A stretch of DNA of 64,000 nt, taken from the NCBI GenBank assembly GCA_002840535.1, contig PHBH01000018.1, positions 1-64,000 on the forward strand. The letters run 5' to 3'. The notes under the pieces are model-generated. The model was not told where the DNA came from and searched no databases. It saw only the letters and a program-made list of their open reading frames with translations. Origin of the DNA: Deltaproteobacteria bacterium HGW-Deltaproteobacteria-15 (lineage in GTDB: Bacteria; Desulfobacterota; DSM-4660; Desulfatiglandales; HGW-15). Positions 32,039 to 42,005 of this stretch are shown piece by piece. Each line of letters begins with the position of its first letter. Positions within the stretch are counted from its first letter, which is position 1. The position numbers and the translations under genes were made by a program.

Positions 32039-33598
32039 ATGGCGGATTCCAGGGAATACGAGTTTTTTATGGGGGCGACGACCAGGTTGTGCGGGAGCCT
32101 GGATATAGAAACGGCTCTCCGGGAGTTCCTGCTCTATGCCCGGGATTTCATGCCGCTGGATCAGGTTACCCTGAATCTCCTGGACTTTTCGCTGGGTTTG
32201 ATCAGGGTCGTTGCCGGCGCCACCGCGGAGCAGGGAAAGAAGCTGGACCTCGCCGTCCCTCTTTCGCAAAAGGCGCTGTCCGACCTGTCGGGCCATGGAG
32301 GGCCTCCAAAAGTGAGACTCATCAATCGTCTCCAGGATGACCTGGTCTCGAACGAAATGTCGAAGATCATGGGCAAACCCGACTCTTCCCTGCTGATTCT
32401 GCGCGTGAAGCTGGGAGGGAAGCCACTTGGAAGCGTCGTCTTCCGGTGTGACGGAACAAGCCGCTACACCGCCGATCATTCGCGGCTCGTCTCTCTCCTG
32501 AATGAGCCCTTTGCCATCGCCCTCTCCAATTTCCTGCGCTTCGAGGAAGTTCGAAAACTGAAGGAGATGCTGGCAGACGACAACCGGTTTCTTCAGCAGG
32601 AGTTACGCGCCTATTCGGGGGAGGAGGTTATCGGCCGGGACTTCGGCCTCCGGTCGATCATGGAAATGGCCGGCAGGGTGGCCCCCATGGACAGCCCCGT
32701 GCTCCTGCTCGGGGAGACCGGGACCGGAAAAGAAGTCATCGCCAGCGCCATCCACCATTTGTCGGCCAGGAGAGACGGCCCCTTCATCAAGGTCAACTGC
32801 GGGGCCATACCCGAGACATTGGTGGACAGCGAGCTTTTCGGTCATGAAAAGGGGGCGTTCACGGGCGCCATTTCACAGAAGCGGGGCCGGTTTGAACGGG
32901 CGCACAAAGGAACGCTTTTCCTGGACGAGATCGGGGAGCTGCGCCCGGAGGTCCAGGTCAGGCTGCTTCGGGTGCTTCAGCAGAATGAAATCGAAAGGGT
33001 GGGTGGCAGCAGACCTATCCTTGTTGACATCCGCGTAATAGCCGCAACACACCGGAACCTTGAGCGTATGGTCTCCGACGGCCTTTTCCGGGAAGATCTG
33101 TATTACAGGATCAGTGTGTTCCCCATCCGAATCCCTCCACTGCGCCATCGAAAAATGGATATTCCGGTGCTGGTCCGGCACATCCTTGAAAAGAAATCCA
33201 AGATGATGGGGTTGCCCGTGACACCCTCTCTGGCCCAGGGAGCGCTCGATCAGTTGACGGCGTATGAGTGGCCCGGGAATGTTCGTGAACTGGAGAATGT
33301 TCTTGAGCGGGAGCTGATCTTGTGTAAAGGAGGGATGCTGCATTTCAGCGGGTTGACGGCACCGGGGAGGGAGCGTGTTTCCGAACTCCCTGAGCAGATG
33401 ACAGGCGGTTTCCCGTCCCTCAATGAAGCCGTATCCTCGCACATCAACCGCGCTCTGGAACGATGTGGCGGAAAGATTGAAGGACGGGATGGTGCGGCGC
33501 TTCTGCTCGCCATGAAACCGAGCACGCTGAGGAACCGGATGAAGAAGCTGGGAATCGGCAATATACGCCGATCAGGCGCTAACAAACTGGAGGCATAG
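32039..33598 (+). CDS. GAF-domain sigma-54-dependent regulator (FhlA/NorR-like)
   Basis: A 519-residue activator. The GAF domain (about 5-175) is followed by a short coiled linker. The AAA+ domain has Walker A GETGTGKE, the sigma-54 loop GAFTGA, Walker [12 protein letters not shown] and R-finger [12 protein letters not shown]-terminal Fis-type HTH ([20 protein letters not shown] and following) completes it. ATG 32039 is preceded by AAGGAGGGAAGGAG. The layout is that of FhlA/NorR-type regulators, but the GAF domain does not reveal the ligand. Three tandem palindromes upstream suggest autoregulation. It precedes the chromate-transporter gene by 211 bp, a possible target. Confidence 0.92.
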   Translation: MADSREYEFFMGATTRLCGSLDIETALREFLLYARDFMPLDQVTLNLLDFSLGLIRVVAGATAEQGKKLDLAVPLSQKALSDLSGHGGPPKVRLINRLQDDLVSNEMSKIMGKPDSSLLILRVKLGGKPLGSVVFRCDGTSRYTADHSRLVSLLNEPFAIALSNFLRFEEVRKLKEMLADDNRFLQQELRAYSGEEVIGRDFGLRSIMEMAGRVAPMDSPVLLLGETGTGKEVIASAIHHLSARRDGPFIKVNCGAIPETLVDSELFGHEKGAFTGAISQKRGRFERAHKGTLFLDEIGELRPEVQVRLLRVLQQNEIERVGGSRPILVDIRVIAATHRNLERMVSDGLFREDLYYRISVFPIRIPPLRHRKMDIPVLVRHILEKKSKMMGLPVTPSLAQGALDQLTAYEWPGNVRELENVLERELILCKGGMLHFSGLTAPGRERVSELPEQMTGGFPSLNEAVSSHINRALERCGGKIEGRDGAALLLAMKPSTLRNRMKKLGIGNIRRSGANKLEA

Positions 33599-33809
33599 CC
33601 ATGTTCCACCGTGGGCCTTTGTCGGCCATTGTGCTTCTTCTGCTGTCTTTCTGGAAAGATCGCAGGAAAACCGCCGCAGCCAAGTTTGTGTCTTCCAATC
33701 AATACAGCCCCAAGCCGAGGGAAGTGCGTTTCGACATGGTAGGGAATACCGCGCGGCAAACTAATCGGTTCCGAACGGTCAGAGCGATAAGAGGGAAAGG
33801 AAGATTGCG

Positions 33810-35156
33810 ATGCAAGACCTCATTGGGCGACCTCTAGACTCCCCCACTCCCCATCCCACCTTCATGCAGGCAACGCGGTTCTGGCTGAAGCTTGGGTTCA
33901 TCAGCTTCGGAGGTCCTACCGGGCAGATTGCGATCATGCAGCAGGAAGTCGTTGAGAGAAAACGATGGATCAGCACCGAACGATTCCTGAATGCCCTCAA
34001 CTACTGCATGCTCTTGCCTGGGCCGGAGGCACAGCAACTGGCCGTCTACATCGGCTGGCTGCTGCACAGAACGGCAGGAGGCATCGTTGCGGGATCTCTT
34101 TTCGTAATCCCCTCCATGTTCGTCCTTTTCGGACTCAGCTACGTTTACGCGACTTACGGGAACATTCCGTGGATCGCCTCCGTGTTTTCCGGTCTCAAGC
34201 CTGCCGTGATAGCGGTGGTTGCCGCTGCGGTCATCAGGATCGGCAGGAAGGCGCTCAAGAACAACGTCATGATAGCCATGGCGGCCCTCTCCTTTGTAGC
34301 CATCTTTTTTTTCAAAGTCCCTTTCCCGGTGATCGTGATCGGCGCCGGCCTGATCGGGCTGGCCGGGGGGATGCTCCTGCCGCAGATCTTTGTCGCCCAA
34401 AAGGGGCAACGATCGGCCGTGACGGAGGACGGCTATGTGGTGATCTGCGAAGACCCTGTGTCCTGCCATATCCACCCCTCCAACAGGAGGAGCATCCTTT
34501 TGATCCTCGTACTCCTCGTGCTCTGGGCTGTGCCGATGTGGGCTCTCTATCTGTTTGACGGGGCTCCGGCTTTCTTCAAGGAAGGGCTTTTCTTTACGAA
34601 GGCGGCTTTCCTGACCTTCGGGGGCGCTTATGCGGTGCTTCCTTATATTGCGCAGGCAGGGGTCGAGCAGTATGCCTGGCTCAGCGGCCCGCAGATGATC
34701 GACGGGCTGGGCCTGGCGGAGACAACACCCGGGCCTCTCATCATGGTGGTCCAGTTCATCGGTTTCCTGGCCGGCTGGAACTACCCCGGTATCCTGAGCC
34801 CCATCGGCGGAGCGGTCATCGGCTCATTGGTCGCCACCTATTTCACCTTCCTGCCCTGCTTTTTCTTCATCTTCATCGGGGCGCCCTACATCGAAAAGCT
34901 CAGGGGAAACCTCAAACTCACTGCGGCCCTCTCCAGCATCACCGCCGCTGTGGTGGGGGTTGTGCTAAACCTGGCGGTCTGGTTCGGGCTTCAGGTGCTG
35001 TTTCCCTCGGGAGCAGCCTTCAATTCGTTCGGCGCGGTCCTGGCCGTTGCATCGTTTGCAGCCATTCAGTGGGGAAAACTGGGTGTGGTCACAGTCATCT
35101 TATGCTCAGCCGGTGTAGGTCTAATTCGTTTTCTGGCCTTCGCAGCCTTATCCTAA
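33810..35156 (+). CDS. chrA: Chromate transporter (CHR family, two-domain)
   Basis: A 448-residue membrane protein made of two homologous halves. The first has LGFISFGGPTGQIAIMQQE and LLPGPEAQQLAVYIG; the second has AAFLTFGGAYAVLPYI and ETTPGPLIMVVQFIGFLAG. About ten to twelve hydrophobic helices are present. CHR proteins export chromate, probably by proton antiport, though some homologues carry other oxyanions. GGAAAGGAAG lies before the ATG. Being downstream of a sigma-54 activator, it may be under its control; no -24/-12 promoter was recognised. Confidence 0.9.
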   Translation: MQDLIGRPLDSPTPHPTFMQATRFWLKLGFISFGGPTGQIAIMQQEVVERKRWISTERFLNALNYCMLLPGPEAQQLAVYIGWLLHRTAGGIVAGSLFVIPSMFVLFGLSYVYATYGNIPWIASVFSGLKPAVIAVVAAAVIRIGRKALKNNVMIAMAALSFVAIFFFKVPFPVIVIGAGLIGLAGGMLLPQIFVAQKGQRSAVTEDGYVVICEDPVSCHIHPSNRRSILLILVLLVLWAVPMWALYLFDGAPAFFKEGLFFTKAAFLTFGGAYAVLPYIAQAGVEQYAWLSGPQMIDGLGLAETTPGPLIMVVQFIGFLAGWNYPGILSPIGGAVIGSLVATYFTFLPCFFFIFIGAPYIEKLRGNLKLTAALSSITAAVVGVVLNLAVWFGLQVLFPSGAAFNSFGAVLAVASFAAIQWGKLGVVTVILCSAGVGLIRFLAFAALS

Positions 35157-35451
35157 GAGTCAGACATCAGCTGGTTGGCTTGCCTCAGGGTTCTATATCG
35201 TAGGGCTGAACTCTTCAAGGCATATTGAAGATAGATCGACTTCTATCCTTGCATTGCCAATGGAGCGGAACCCCATTGATAAACAAACCGGGGTGAAGGT
35301 TCTGACTGGTTCTCAGCCTCGCCTCCTCTGCTCAGCCTATCCTCCGCTCCGCCCTCGACTCCTCCACCAGCCTCAACAACCGGAACTCATACTCACGGTT
35401 TTCTGTGAAACGGCTTGGATTCCCCTGCATTTTAACTCACACTTCTCTAAT
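35157..35451. other. Intergenic region, no gene seen
   Basis: About 295 bp after chrA. No coding frame with a ribosome site and no clear hairpin was found. It contains a C/T-rich stretch (CCTCGCCTCCTCTGCTCAGC) of unknown meaning before the promoter at 35452. Confidence 0.4.
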
Positions 35452-35480
35452 TTGACATAAGCGAGATATAGGTCTAATAA
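35452..35480 (+). promoter_or_regulatory. Sigma-70-type promoter for the HAMP-sensor/trkH operon
   Basis: A perfect TTGACA (35452-35457), a 17-bp spacer and TAATAA (35475-35480), 26 bp before the ATG at 35507. The leader has AAGGGAG as ribosome site. Confidence 0.65.
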
Positions 35481-35506
35481 AAAGTAAAAAATGAAGGGAG
35501 ATTCTC

Positions 35507-36271
35507 ATGGGGCTTCGTTTAAAGATTCTCTCCGGATTCCTGATACTATCTGCAATGCTTCTTATAGCCGGAGCCTGGTCCATACGGGAGGTCGCATCGA
35601 TGGGCGGCTCGGTTCAAAGGCTTCTCGATGACAACTACAAGAGCATCAATGCAGCCAAATCCATGATTGAAGCTCTGGAACGCGAAGACAGCGGCGTCCT
35701 GCTTCTCCTCCTCGGAAGGTTGGAGCAGGGAAAGTCTATCATCCGGAACGCAGACCGGCTGTTCATGGCAGCTTTTGAGATCGCCAGCCATAACATCACG
35801 GTTGAGGGCGAGAAGGCCCAGATCGAAGAAATCGATTCCAAATACCGTGCATACAAGGAGCTGTGGGTCCGACCCATATCCGGAACCAGGCTGGAAGGAG
35901 ATCTGAACTGGTATTCCGAAGAGGTTCACATTGCCTTTCAGGATGCCAAGGCTTCGGTCGACAGGCTGATGGCAATGAACGACCGGATGATGTATGAGAT
36001 CGCCTCGGAGCTCAAAGCGCGCTCCCATCGCGCGATCATGCCCGGAGTGATTGCAATCATCGCGGCCCTGGTCTTCAGCCTCGTTTTTAATTTTTTCGTT
36101 CACATCTACGTGGTTAATCCCATTATCGGGATTACCAACTCCATTCAAAGTTTCATCGATAGCCGCGAGCCGTTCCAATTCAAGGTGGAGACGAACGACG
36201 AAATATCGAAACTGTCCGAGTCTCTTGGGAATCTGCTTGCACAGATTCGCGCCGGGAGAGAGCCCCAATGA
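35507..36271 (+). CDS. Four-helix-bundle sensor with HAMP domain and no output domain
   Basis: A 254-residue inner-membrane protein. TM1 (about 7-25) is followed by a periplasmic helical bundle of about 150 residues (SVQRLLDDNYKSINAAKSMI; EALEREDSGVLLLLLGRLEQ), typical of 4HB_MCP or CHASE3-like sensors. TM2 (about 178-202) leads to a HAMP region (VVNPIIGITNSIQ to ISKLSESLGNLL). The protein ends there: no kinase, methyl-accepting or cyclase output. Its stop overlaps the trkH start by 4 bp, so the two are translated together. It may pass an external signal to TrkH directly; that is inference. Confidence 0.75.
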   Translation: MGLRLKILSGFLILSAMLLIAGAWSIREVASMGGSVQRLLDDNYKSINAAKSMIEALEREDSGVLLLLLGRLEQGKSIIRNADRLFMAAFEIASHNITVEGEKAQIEEIDSKYRAYKELWVRPISGTRLEGDLNWYSEEVHIAFQDAKASVDRLMAMNDRMMYEIASELKARSHRAIMPGVIAIIAALVFSLVFNFFVHIYVVNPIIGITNSIQSFIDSREPFQFKVETNDEISKLSESLGNLLAQIRAGREPQ

Positions 36272-37707
36272 GACCCCAGATCGTTTTCCGATACGTGGGT
36301 TTCGTCCTGCTGATCAATGGCTGTTTTCTCTTTGTCTCATCTCTGATCTCGGCCCTGGATCATGACTCCGCTTTTTTTCCTCTTCTCTACAGCACCCTGG
36401 TATCGGCGCTCTTCGGGATCTTTCCCTTTATCTTTGTCCCCCCCACCTCTTCCATCTCCAAAAAAGAGGGCTTCCTGATCGTACTGTCGAGCTGGCTGCT
36501 CTCATGCATTGTCGGCGTCCTGCCATACTTACTTTGGGGAGGCGAATTCACTCCTACAAACGCATGGTTTGAGAGTGTCTCCGGCTTCACCACCACCGGG
36601 TCATCCATCCTTTTGGATATTGAAGCGGTCCCTCGCGGACTCCTTTTCTGGCGGGCGTCCACTCACTGGATCGGCGGCACGGGAATCATCATCTTTGCTC
36701 TATCGGTTCTCCCGGTGATGGGAAAGATCGGGATGATCCTTTACCGAAGCGAGATATCCACACTGGCAACCGACAATTTCATGTATAGAACCCGCAAGAC
36801 CCTGCAAATCGTGCTGAGCGTCTACGTGGGTTTGACTTTGCTCGAGACAATTGCGCTGCTGTTTTGCGGCTTCACTCTCTTTGATGCCGTAACCCATGCT
36901 TTTGCGACCATCGCAACCGGGGGCTTCTCCACAAAAAATCTGAGCGTCGCTCATTTCAAGAGCGTGCCGGCAGAAGTAGTCATCATGGTATTCATGTTTC
37001 TCTCAGGTCTTCATTTCGGTTTAATTTTCATCGCGGTCACCGGCAAAAGCTTCGACATTCTGAAATCCACAGTTGCAAGGTACTATACCGCCGCACTCTT
37101 TGCGGGGATAATCTTGACCGCCATCAACATCCACGGACAACCATTTGAGACCTATCTGGACTCCCTGCGCTATGCCGCATTTCAGGTGATCTCCCTGGGT
37201 ACATCCACCGGGTTTGCTACGGCCGATTCCACCCTATGGCCGCCATTTGCTCATCTTGTGCTCATGTTCTTTATCCTGCAGGGGGCATGCGCGGGGTCCA
37301 CGTCAGGGGCCATTAAAGCAGATCGGATCGTGATCCTCGCAAAGTCGATCATCAGAAGGATTAAGATGATCCAGCACCCCAGTGCTGTCTTTCCGCTCAA
37401 GGTGAACAAGGCAGCTGTAGGGGAAGATGCGGTGGAATTATCGCTCCTCTATATCTCAGCCTATCTCGGGGTAATCTTCATTTCGACCCTTCTCCTGACC
37501 CTCATGAACATCGATATTTTAACGGCATTCTCAGGTTCTGCCGCAACCATGGGCAATATAGGTCCGGGGTTCGGATCCGTGGGATCGGTAGGCAACTTCA
37601 GCCAGATTCCGGAAGCGGGGAAATGGGTCTTGTCAGTAAACATGCTATTAGGAAGGTTGGAGATCTTCAGCATCATCATCTTTCTCATGCCAAGATCCTG
37701 GAGATAG
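36268..37707 (+). CDS. trkH: Potassium uptake protein TrkH/KtrB family
   Basis: A 479-residue membrane protein with the four pore-like repeats of the SKT family. The selectivity-filter loops are SVSGFTTTGSSIL, FATIATGGFSTKNL, ISLGTSTGFATADS and SAATMGNIGPGFGSVG. It moves K+ (or Na+/K+) into the cell and normally needs a cytoplasmic TrkA/KtrA RCK subunit, absent here. Its start overlaps the HAMP-sensor gene (ATGA). The end (MLLGRLEIFSIIIFLMP) is typical. Confidence 0.92.
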   Translation: MRPQIVFRYVGFVLLINGCFLFVSSLISALDHDSAFFPLLYSTLVSALFGIFPFIFVPPTSSISKKEGFLIVLSSWLLSCIVGVLPYLLWGGEFTPTNAWFESVSGFTTTGSSILLDIEAVPRGLLFWRASTHWIGGTGIIIFALSVLPVMGKIGMILYRSEISTLATDNFMYRTRKTLQIVLSVYVGLTLLETIALLFCGFTLFDAVTHAFATIATGGFSTKNLSVAHFKSVPAEVVIMVFMFLSGLHFGLIFIAVTGKSFDILKSTVARYYTAALFAGIILTAINIHGQPFETYLDSLRYAAFQVISLGTSTGFATADSTLWPPFAHLVLMFFILQGACAGSTSGAIKADRIVILAKSIIRRIKMIQHPSAVFPLKVNKAAVGEDAVELSLLYISAYLGVIFISTLLLTLMNIDILTAFSGSAATMGNIGPGFGSVGSVGNFSQIPEAGKWVLSVNMLLGRLEIFSIIIFLMPRSWR

Positions 37708-37829
37708 AATTTCCACTTTCACATCTCCTTTCCTGTTTAGGTCCGCTCCTACCGGTAGACGAAGTCCTGCCGATATGCTAACTGTAATGCGCAACTGTTG
37801 TTGAGACCCCGGGTATCGAGGAAACCTTA

Positions 37830-38387
37830 TTGGAAACGCTGTTTTTTTCCACCGCCATCGTCGCCCTCGCGGAGATGGGGGACAAGACTCAGCTTCTGTC
37901 GTTTGTTCTGGCAGCCAAACTCAAACGCAAGGTACCCATTGCCCTGGGAATACTGTTTGCGACCCTCGCCAATCACTTTCTTGCAGGCTACATCGGGGGC
38001 TGGCTCGCAAGCCTCGTTTCCCCGAAGACATTGAAGTGGATCGTTGCCCTCTCCTTTTTCGCCTTCGGCGCGTGGGCGCTGAAGCCTGACAAACTGGAAA
38101 AGAATCAGAAACTCCGCGGCGCAGGCGTGTTTCTGACCACATTGATCGCCTTTTTTCTCGTGGAGATGGGTGATAAAACTCAACTCGCGACCGTAGCACT
38201 CGCTGCGCGCTACGATTCTCTGGTGGCGGTTGTGATGGGCACAACACTCGGCATGATGATTGCCAACGTACCGGCCGTTTGGATGGGTGACACACTGGCC
38301 CGCCGTATGAACATGAAGGTAATGCACTGGATAGCCGCAGGATTATTCGTCCTCATGGGTGTTCTGACATTGCTGGTGGAAACTTGA
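37830..38387 (+). CDS. TMEM165/GDT1 family transporter (UPF0016)
   Basis: A 185-residue membrane protein with two copies of the family motif E-x-G-D-K-T-Q (ALAEMGDKTQLLS near residue 15, FLVEMGDKTQLAT near 113). About six helices in two inverted halves. The family exports Mn2+ or Ca2+ in exchange for H+. A yybP-ykoY manganese riboswitch is often upstream of such genes but was not convincingly found. A CTTGAC-ATCCC-GTCAAG hairpin overlaps the stop codon. Confidence 0.9.
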   Translation: METLFFSTAIVALAEMGDKTQLLSFVLAAKLKRKVPIALGILFATLANHFLAGYIGGWLASLVSPKTLKWIVALSFFAFGAWALKPDKLEKNQKLRGAGVFLTTLIAFFLVEMGDKTQLATVALAARYDSLVAVVMGTTLGMMIANVPAVWMGDTLARRMNMKVMHWIAAGLFVLMGVLTLLVET

Positions 38388-38755
38388 CATCCCGTCAAGA
38401 ATAATTCAGATCCAGCAAGTCCCATCCGTGCTATAAGTCGCTACGCATGAGCGCTGCCCGGGCACGCCCCCAAATGTACGTGCCGACGGTTCCCGCCCGT
38501 TCAAGGTTTTCTCTTTTCGCGACATGCCTGTATACACTTTAGCACAGGATCAACAATGCGAAATGACGGTACTCCCTCTTCCGCCTGAACGGTCTTGAAA
38601 GCGAAACAGCCTTCTCCCATGGGCCGGATGCGCAATCAGGTGCGCTAAAACCCTGGGGTGCGAACTATCCAACGGAACACGGCTCATTTTTTGCATTCTC
38701 ACTCACCGGGAGCTCATACTGATACTGAATTAACACTGATACTGAAATGCACTGA
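38388..38755. other. Intergenic region, no gene seen
   Basis: About 370 bp between the GDT1-type gene and the carbamoyltransferase. No coding frame with a ribosome site was found. An imperfect direct repeat ACTGATACTGAA (about 38718 and 38735) lies directly before the next start. Its meaning is unknown. Confidence 0.4.
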
Positions 38756-40660
38756 ATGAAAATAGCAGCTATCTACCCGATCAAGCCTCGTCGTCGCGAT
38801 CCCAACGTCTCCCTCATCACTGACGGTGAAGTGATATTCGCCTACGAGGAGGAGAAGCTCAGCCGCAGGCAAAAGGAATTCGCCAGCCAGGGATACCCCA
38901 CCATAGGTCTCCATGTAGCATTGAAGAAGGCAAAACTCAGGCCGGACCAGATCGATCTTTGGGCGCTGGTCGGGACGTCTGACGATGTTCTTGCCGATTT
39001 CACCATGCTCCTCAAGCATATCGAATTCATCCATTTTGTCCCGGAGCTCAAGATCAACAGGGTTCCCCGCCACCTTGCATATGCCGCCCTCGCCGTATTC
39101 ACCGCCCCGTTCGAGGAATCCCTTTTCATTTCAATGGATGGAGGAGGCTATGGCAGGGCCACCGCCATGCTCGGCGCTTTCAGACACAACCTCTTCCAGG
39201 AGATCCACCGCGCGAACACCGCTCATCTGTGCAACTTCTGGTCCGACATGGCCCATTACCTCGGCTTCAGCCAGTTTGAGGAGGAAAAACTCATGGGCCT
39301 GGCTGGTTACGGACAGGCCGACGGGAAACTCTATCGCCAGTTCAGATCCATCATCAGTATCACCGATGACGGTCTGGGCATCTTTTACAGACAGATGAAA
39401 CGGGTCATTCAGCACAACCTCGATTTTTTGAACTGGCATAATTTGAGGCTTGTCAACACGACCTACTCTCAGTTCGACCTCAGCTCCATTCCGTACATTC
39501 GCGAGGTAAGCAAGCCCGACATTGCCGCCACGGTCCAAAAATTGACCGAGGACTATGTAGCGGATATTGTCGCAAGACTTGTCAGAAAGACCGGGATCAG
39601 ACAAGTGGCGGTTTCCGGCAGCCTTTTTCACAATTTGAGACTCAACGGCCACCTCCACCAACTCCCCAATGTTGATGCGGTCCATGTGCCCATGGTCACG
39701 GGAGATGAAGGTTTGAGCCTCGGCGCCGGGCTCTACACTTTATGGGAGAAAACAGGAAAGCGGTGCGCTCGTTTACCCCTTTCTCCTTATCTTGGCCCTT
39801 GCTTCGACAATGAGACCATTGAGAGGGATATCCATTCTTTTGGTCTGAAGCACAGATACTCCTCTGATGCTGCAAAGGATGCCGCGCGTCTGATCGCCAA
39901 AGGCGCAGTCGTCGGCTGGTTTCAGGAGGCGGGAGAATATGGCCCCAGGTCCCTAGGGGCACGATCGGTACTCGCGGATCCGAGAAACCCGGCAGTCAAA
40001 GAAAGAATAAACAAGCTGCTGAGAAATCCCGACTGGTTCATTCCCTATGCTCCTTCAATCCTCGAAGAGCACATGCACGAATTCTTCGAACATGCCTGCA
40101 ACTCCCCTTACATGAACATGGCCTTCCGCGCCAAAAAAGAAAAGGCACGGTTGATGCCTGCAACGATGCATGTCGACGGCATGACCACTCCGCAGAGCGT
40201 CGGAAAATCCGACAACAGCCGGTACTATCGACTCATCGAAGAATTCAAGAAACTGACCGGCCTGCCGGTGGTTCTGAATGCCGGTTTCAGCCAATACGGC
40301 CTTCCCGCCGTTTGTACCCCAGTACAGGCCCTGGAGCATCTCTGTATAGGGTGTGTGGATGTCCTCGTGATCGGAGACTATGTTGTGGAAAGGGAATTCC
40401 TGCCCAAAGAAGGATCGATCGGTTCGGATGAAGAGTCTCATCTGGTTGCGGGTCTGAAGGTGATGCCGGTAGTCGATCTGGCATTGGCGGGAAAGAGTCG
40501 GAAAGCTCTGGAGGTGTTTTGCCGGCTTGGCATTTCAGGAGACAGCGGAATCGAAGCGATGATCCAGGCGCTCTCCGATGAACCTGAAAAAAAGGAACTC
40601 GCAGGAAAGCTCGTGGAGGAACTGACCGACCTCATCGAGGCGCAGAAAAACAGAAGTTGA
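38756..40660 (+). CDS. Carbamoyltransferase (NodU/CmcH/TobZ family)
   Basis: A 634-residue carbamoyltransferase. The N-terminal Kae1/YrdC-like actin-fold part has NVSLITDGEVIFAYEEEKLSR and FISMDGGGYGRATAMLG, with metal/adenylate-site His in NTAHLCNFWSDMAHYLGF. The C-terminal domain has GWFQEAGEYGPRSLGARSVL and ADPRNPAVKERINKLL. The family makes carbamoyl-adenylate from carbamoyl phosphate and ATP, then carbamoylates a sugar, antibiotic or polysaccharide. No biosynthetic cluster surrounds it, so the acceptor is unknown. Confidence 0.88.
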   Translation: MKIAAIYPIKPRRRDPNVSLITDGEVIFAYEEEKLSRRQKEFASQGYPTIGLHVALKKAKLRPDQIDLWALVGTSDDVLADFTMLLKHIEFIHFVPELKINRVPRHLAYAALAVFTAPFEESLFISMDGGGYGRATAMLGAFRHNLFQEIHRANTAHLCNFWSDMAHYLGFSQFEEEKLMGLAGYGQADGKLYRQFRSIISITDDGLGIFYRQMKRVIQHNLDFLNWHNLRLVNTTYSQFDLSSIPYIREVSKPDIAATVQKLTEDYVADIVARLVRKTGIRQVAVSGSLFHNLRLNGHLHQLPNVDAVHVPMVTGDEGLSLGAGLYTLWEKTGKRCARLPLSPYLGPCFDNETIERDIHSFGLKHRYSSDAAKDAARLIAKGAVVGWFQEAGEYGPRSLGARSVLADPRNPAVKERINKLLRNPDWFIPYAPSILEEHMHEFFEHACNSPYMNMAFRAKKEKARLMPATMHVDGMTTPQSVGKSDNSRYYRLIEEFKKLTGLPVVLNAGFSQYGLPAVCTPVQALEHLCIGCVDVLVIGDYVVEREFLPKEGSIGSDEESHLVAGLKVMPVVDLALAGKSRKALEVFCRLGISGDSGIEAMIQALSDEPEKKELAGKLVEELTDLIEAQKNRS

Positions 40661-40755
40661 TACCTGCCCCCGGCACGGACAAACAAGTTTGTCCATGGCA
40701 CCAAGCACTCAACCTTAAGCTTCGCAGAAGTTCTTCGAGTCCGCTTCACACGTGT

Positions 40756-40911
40756 AAATCCGAAATCCGAATATCGAAATCCGAACCAAATTCAAACACC
40801 AAATGTTCCAATCACAGAAACAAAACCATAATCACCCGTGCCATTGATTGGATTACTGGAATTTTGGTCATTAGGGATTGTTTCGATTTTCGGATTTCGA
40901 CATTCGGATTT
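40756..40911. repeat. Palindromic intergenic repeat (family R4)
   Basis: The left arm repeats AAATCCGAA...CGAAATCCGAA; the right arm is inverted, CGATTTTCGGATTTCGACATT. The arms enclose about 80 bp without a gene. It lies between the convergent carbamoyltransferase and PHP genes. A related TCGAATGTAGAATGTCC stretch occurs at about 55860. Confidence 0.65.
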
Positions 40912-40915
40912 GCCT

Positions 40916-41971
40916 TCAACGCAGGTAGATGGGATTAGAGTATATCCACGGCCTCCAGCCGAATAAGGGAACCCGAAGGTAGACCTCTACCCTGTACACG
41001 CCTCTTTCGGCAATCCTGTAGACCGCCTCTTTTCCGCGCCAGCTCCTGATTCTCTCCCCGTTCCTGATAAGCCTTATCTCGGCCCATCTGGGGGTTTCGA
41101 CCACTATGCTTCCTCCCCTTCCCAGAGCGCCATCCTCTCCCATGAAGAGTTCAGATCCTTCTTCGGACATATAATCGAAGCGAAAACCCTTTGAGGACGA
41201 GAGCCCGTCATGTGCAATGAAAAGCCTGCCCGCGCTCAAGGCGCCATAAACCTGCTCTTTCGCCGCTTGGAAATCCTTCGGCATCTTTCGATTAAGAAGG
41301 ATGTGGACATTGATGGTCCGCAGCAGAAAGTCATACGTGAAGGGAATCAGCCGCATAGGGCCGAGTTTGACATAGGTGCCGTGCGCATCGGAGCCTCCGA
41401 TGGCAACTACTTTCCTTTCCATGCAGATTCGATCCCAGTATGCAAGGGTCTCATCGCTTGGGCCTCTGAGAGTCTTGGCCTTGAAGGAGATGCAGAAAAG
41501 GCCGTGGAAAACCGTCCTGATTCGCTCCTTCCAGCGTGAAGTGAAATTCCATATGCAAATCCCGGAAAATCCCTTCACCGAGAGATCGTTCCACGTGTAG
41601 ACAACGGACTTTTCAAGGAAAGGCATTCCTTTTTCGAATGGATGGGCGATGAAACCCAGTGCCCCTTGCGCTTTCACCGCGTCGATGACCTGCTGGGGGG
41701 ACTGCTCGTTCTCGATCACCGGTTTCTTCAGCCCAAATGCCAGATAGTGATGGGAACGAATGCCGATCTCGGAACCTACGAGAACGAGGACGCTTCCGTG
41801 GTACCCCTCCTCCTCAAGATGGAGATCCTTGCTCATATGAGAGTGATCGTTCACGCAGACGAAATCGAGTCCTGCACTGCCCGCGCATGCCCCTATCTCT
41901 TTTATTGTAGCCGCACCGTCGGAATAAAGGGAATGGACATGAAGATTCCCCACGTATTCATGTTCGAACAT
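40916..41971 (-). CDS. PHP-domain metal-dependent phosphoesterase-like protein
   Basis: A 351-residue protein whose N-terminal PHP domain has the metal-binding motifs NLHVHSLYSDG, VCVNDHSHMS, GSEIGIRSHHYLAFG, FIAHPFEKG and GGSDAHG. The last about 90 residues form a beta-rich domain (IVVETPRWAEIRLIRNGERI), a layout seen in CehA/McbA-type hydrolases. Start 41971 gives the motif near the N-terminus; the ATG at 42013 lies in a repeat. The substrate, presumably a phosphoester, is unknown. Confidence 0.8.
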   Translation of the reverse strand: MFEHEYVGNLHVHSLYSDGAATIKEIGACAGSAGLDFVCVNDHSHMSKDLHLEEEGYHGSVLVLVGSEIGIRSHHYLAFGLKKPVIENEQSPQQVIDAVKAQGALGFIAHPFEKGMPFLEKSVVYTWNDLSVKGFSGICIWNFTSRWKERIRTVFHGLFCISFKAKTLRGPSDETLAYWDRICMERKVVAIGGSDAHGTYVKLGPMRLIPFTYDFLLRTINVHILLNRKMPKDFQAAKEQVYGALSAGRLFIAHDGLSSSKGFRFDYMSEEGSELFMGEDGALGRGGSIVVETPRWAEIRLIRNGERIRSWRGKEAVYRIAERGVYRVEVYLRVPLFGWRPWIYSNPIYLR

Positions 41972-42005
41972 GAGATCGCGTAACCCTTTCCACAAAAAAG
42001 TCAAA

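Noticed and set aside
33601..33837. 78-aa frame after the second sigma-54 activator
   Set aside because: It begins right at the activator's stop, has biased and unstructured composition, and overlaps the chrA start; no family resemblance.
37708..37829. Possible yybP-ykoY manganese riboswitch before the GDT1-type transporter
   Set aside because: TTGAGACC near the 3' side fits, but the 5' GGGGAGUAG-type half and a closing P1 stem could not be found. A covariance-model search (Rfam RF00080) would decide.
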